A DNA stretch of 5,861 nucleotides from JAJBWD01 sp041670885 (GTDB taxonomy: Bacteria; Bacillota; Clostridia; Clostridiales; Clostridiaceae): positions 1 through 5,861 of the forward strand of contig JBAXYJ010000187.1 of the NCBI GenBank assembly GCA_041670885.1, written 5' to 3'. Below are positions 5,320 to 5,861 of this stretch, in pieces. The position numbers were made by a program, and so were the translations under genes. The first letter of the stretch is position 1. Each line of letters begins with the position of its first letter. The notes under the pieces are model-generated. The model was given only the letters and a program-made list of their open reading frames with translations, made no database searches and had not been told where the DNA came from.

Positions 5320-5861
5320 AGACTATCTCTCCTCCCTTAATGGTACAAATTATATCTCCAAAATATTTCATCCCGTCAAATGGAGTATTTTTGCCTTTGG
5401 AATAAAACTTTTTGCTGTCTATAGTTATTTCTTTATTTATATCTATTAAAACCAGGTCTCCATCACAGCCTAAGTCCAGTCTTCCTTTATTCATTGATAA
5501 AAGGTCTGCTCCGTTTTTAGACATTAGTTCAGATAATTTACTTAGCGTAATCCAGCCCTCTTTTACCAGGTTTGTATAGCATACACAAAAGGCTGTCTCA
5601 ATTCCTGATATTCCGTTTGCACCTTTTAGCTTATCCTCAGCTGAGTGAGGAGCATGGTCTGTTCCTATAGTGTCTACATATCCATTCTTTATTGCATTTT
5701 TTAAATATATTACATCATCATGATCTCTGATTTGTGGATTCACCTTAAACTTATTATCATATAATCCTATGTGGTGAGGCATTACTTCGCAGGTTAAATG
5801 ATTTCCTTTTTTCTTTTCGTTTATTATATACTCCATAGCCTGTTTTGTGCTTACATGAGCC
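5306..5861 (-). CDS. pyrC: Dihydroorotase, C-terminal part (5' end cut by window edge)
   Basis: Zinc enzyme that cyclises carbamoyl-aspartate to dihydroorotate, the third step of UMP synthesis. The open frame continues through the window edge; 184 codons plus stop are present, out of about 425 for class I dihydroorotases. The first residues visible, AHVSTKQAMEYI, hold one conserved metal-ligand His. CEVMPHHIGLYD (24-35 of the fragment) holds the next, and GTDHAPHSAEDK (66-77) holds the catalytic Asp68 and the DHAPH signature of the amidohydrolase superfamily. KVNPQIR (39-45) corresponds to the usual NPPLR substrate region. The C-terminal segment with GRLDLGCDGDLVLID is the composite beta domain typical of the superfamily. 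A Met at 5836-5834 lies inside the conserved region and is not the true start. The N-terminal HxH zinc site and carboxylated lysine are outside the window. The 3' end overlaps pyrF by 14 bases. Confidence 0.94.
   Translation of the reverse strand, partial: AHVSTKQAMEYIINEKKKGNHLTCEVMPHHIGLYDNKFKVNPQIRDHDDVIYLKNAIKNGYVDTIGTDHAPHSAEDKLKGANGISGIETAFCVCYTNLVKEGWITLSKLSELMSKNGADLLSMNKGRLDLGCDGDLVLIDINKEITIDSKKFYSKGKNTPFDGMKYFGDIICTIKGGEIVYDNR

Noticed and set aside
5306..5836. A short complete dihydroorotase starting at the Met at 5836.
   Set aside because: The frame stays open to the window edge and encodes the conserved AHVST metal-ligand motif upstream of that Met, so the gene is cut by the edge rather than short.
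5306..5861. A PyrR-type attenuator or other pyrimidine-responsive leader.
   Set aside because: The operon leader is upstream of pyrC and beyond the window; nothing inside the window resembles a PyrR binding loop or an antiterminator/terminator pair.
1..5861. Mobile elements, CRISPR arrays, tRNA or rRNA genes.
   Set aside because: No transposase or integrase reading frame, no direct-repeat array, and no tRNA- or rRNA-like stretch is visible; nearly all the window is accounted for by seven genes and short intergenic gaps.

Overview
The window looks like chromosomal DNA from a low-GC Gram-positive anaerobe of the Clostridium type. The basis is strong AT bias, purine-rich AGGAGG-type ribosome sites, and a pyr operon with both pyrK and a class 1B pyrD, an arrangement familiar from clostridia. 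This is inference from gene content and composition; I cannot name the species. Every gene I can support lies on the minus strand, so transcription runs from high to low coordinates.

Right part (5861 to about 2146): the distal part of a de novo pyrimidine (UMP) operon in the order pyrC (its 5' part is cut off by the window edge), pyrF, pyrK, pyrD, pyrE. These genes cover steps 3 to 6 of the pathway: dihydroorotase, then the NAD-linked dihydroorotate dehydrogenase PyrD-PyrK, then orotate phosphoribosyltransferase, then OMP decarboxylase. pyrC/pyrF overlap by 14 nt, pyrF/pyrK are 1 nt apart and pyrK/pyrD overlap by 11 nt. Only the pyrD-pyrE junction has a spacer (60 nt), and it holds a long imperfect RNA hairpin. 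A Rho-independent terminator follows pyrE. The operon leader, where pyrimidine control would normally sit, is outside the window.

Middle (about 2134 to 543): a two-gene unit with its own extended -10 promoter. It encodes a 251-residue single-pass membrane protein of unknown function, with a probable beta-propeller-like outer domain, and a 263-residue TIM-barrel protein of the sugar phosphate isomerase/epimerase (AP endonuclease 2-like) superfamily. The two reading frames are in the same frame, separated only by TAG CTT, and the second gene's Shine-Dalgarno is written in the last codons of the first.

Left (about 523 to 1): an extended -10 promoter and the first 151 codons of trigger factor (tig), the ribosome-bound chaperone, cut by the window edge.

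There is no gene-free stretch longer than about 125 bases. I see no tRNA, rRNA, CRISPR, insertion sequence or phage signature. Most of the window is ordinary housekeeping DNA. The parts worth a second look are the uncharacterised membrane protein/TIM-barrel pair, the nested inverted repeat that combines the pyr terminator with the next promoter, and the pyrD-pyrE hairpin. I did not find convincing evidence of a new biological system.
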